A stretch of 5,526 nt of DNA, taken from the NCBI GenBank assembly GCA_007117785.1, contig SKFV01000301.1:1-5526 (forward strand). Reading direction: 5' to 3'. The notes under the pieces are model-generated. The model was given only the letters and a program-made list of their open reading frames with translations. It was not told where the DNA came from and made no database searches. Positions 5,090 through 5,526 of this stretch are shown piece after piece (positions within the stretch are counted from its first letter, which is position 1; every line of letters starts with the position of its first letter). The position numbers and the translations under genes were made by a program. Source of the DNA: Pseudomonas sp. (GTDB lineage: Bacteria > Pseudomonadota > Gammaproteobacteria > Pseudomonadales > Pseudomonadaceae).

Positions 5090-5526
5090 ATGCAATTAAA
5101 GTATCTGCACGGCTTTGCCAGCGCCTTTGACCCCAGCTCTGCCAAATTGCAGAGCCTGAGCAAGCTCGGCCCGGTAAGCGGGCAGGCTATCGACTACACC
5201 TTGCCTACCGGGCGGTTGATCGATAACGCGCTCGAGCAAGGCCCCTGGGAACGCGTGGAACTGATTGCCGGTACCTCCATGGGCGGCTGGCTGGCGGCAG
5301 TACTCGGCACCCGCCTGGGCATCCCCTTTGTCGCCATCAACCCCTCCGTGAAGCCGCAGCTCACGCTGGGCAAGTACCTCGGCCCGGGGGTCGACTATCA
5401 GGGCCAGCCCTACGAACTGACCGCCGCTGCGGTAGACAGCTACTTTGATCTGCCAACCGGCGGGCAAGGCCTGATCCTGCTGGATGAAGGCGATGAAGTG
5501 ATTGATGCCCGGGCAACCCGCGCCGC
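5090..5526 (+). CDS. YqiA/YcfP-type alpha/beta-hydrolase esterase (N-terminal part, cut by window edge)
   Basis: The first 145 codons of a small cytoplasmic alpha/beta-hydrolase of the YqiA/YcfP (UPF0227) family. Seen directly: YLHGFASAFDPSSAKLQ at residues 5-21, the family's opening strand and oxyanion region; the nucleophile elbow GTSMGG at 61-66 with Ser63 as presumed nucleophile; INPSVKP at 83-89, matching the family's NPAVRP; YLGPGVDYQGQPYELT at 96-111, a counterpart of the YLG...YTGxxYxL stretch of YqiA; and LLDEGDEVIDARA at 130-142, matching the GDEVLDYRQA segment with Asp135 as the likely catalytic acid. E. coli YqiA is about 190 residues, so roughly 45 residues including the catalytic histidine are missing beyond the right edge. 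YqiA hydrolyses short-chain acyl esters in vitro; its natural substrate is not known. The closer match is to YqiA than to YcfP. It has its own possible promoter and is probably not an operon partner of the DUF1566 gene. Confidence 0.85.
   Translation, partial: MQLKYLHGFASAFDPSSAKLQSLSKLGPVSGQAIDYTLPTGRLIDNALEQGPWERVELIAGTSMGGWLAAVLGTRLGIPFVAINPSVKPQLTLGKYLGPGVDYQGQPYELTAAAVDSYFDLPTGGQGLILLDEGDEVIDARATRA

Noticed and set aside
5096..5467. Minus-strand open frame of 123 codons opposite the esterase gene
   Set aside because: The plus frame carries the full YqiA motif series (GTSMGG, NPSVKP, GDEVID), so the antisense frame is a shadow.
1..5526. CRISPR arrays, tRNA/rRNA genes, insertion sequences, toxin-antitoxin or phage-defence modules
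   Set aside because: I found no regularly spaced repeats, cloverleaf pattern, transposase motif or paired small genes anywhere in the window.

Overview
The window looks like ordinary chromosomal DNA from a gammaproteobacterium. Four of its five genes belong to families common in that class: a crotonase/3-hydroxyisobutyryl-CoA hydrolase-type protein, a YkgJ-type cysteine-cluster protein, an EndA-type secreted endonuclease I and a YqiA/YcfP-type esterase. The pairing of EndA with a YqiA-like protein and the fairly high G+C would suit a Pseudomonas- or Cellvibrio-like lineage, but the sequence does not settle the genus. I see no rRNA, tRNA, CRISPR array, insertion sequence or phage gene.

Layout, left to right. 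(1) Bases 1-204, minus strand: the first 68 codons of a crotonase-fold acyl-CoA hydrolase/hydratase, running off the left edge. (2) A 154-base divergent gap. (3) Bases 359-736, plus: a complete 125-residue CxxCGxCC cysteine-cluster protein. (4) A short convergent gap with a strong hairpin at 743-773. (5) Bases 775-1728 (possibly 1767), minus: a signal-peptide-bearing endonuclease I carrying an extra C-terminal Ada-like metal-binding module. (6) A divergent intergenic region up to 2008. (7) Bases 2009-4996, plus: a 995-residue protein with five predicted membrane helices followed by three DUF1566 (Lcl C-terminal-like) units and a long helical insert. (8) A 93-base gap with a large two-part hairpin and a TATACT box. 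(9) Bases 5090-5526, plus: the first 145 codons of a YqiA/YcfP-type alpha/beta hydrolase, cut by the right edge.

The genes do not form an obvious pathway; orientations alternate, so most are probably transcribed separately. The least ordinary element is the 995-residue gene. It has visibly lower G+C than its neighbours (about 53% in sampled blocks against about 63-70% in endA and the esterase gene), stands between conserved housekeeping-type genes, and has an unusual architecture for a likely envelope protein. The nuclease and this protein are divergently transcribed and both probably act outside the cytoplasm, but a functional link is only a speculation.
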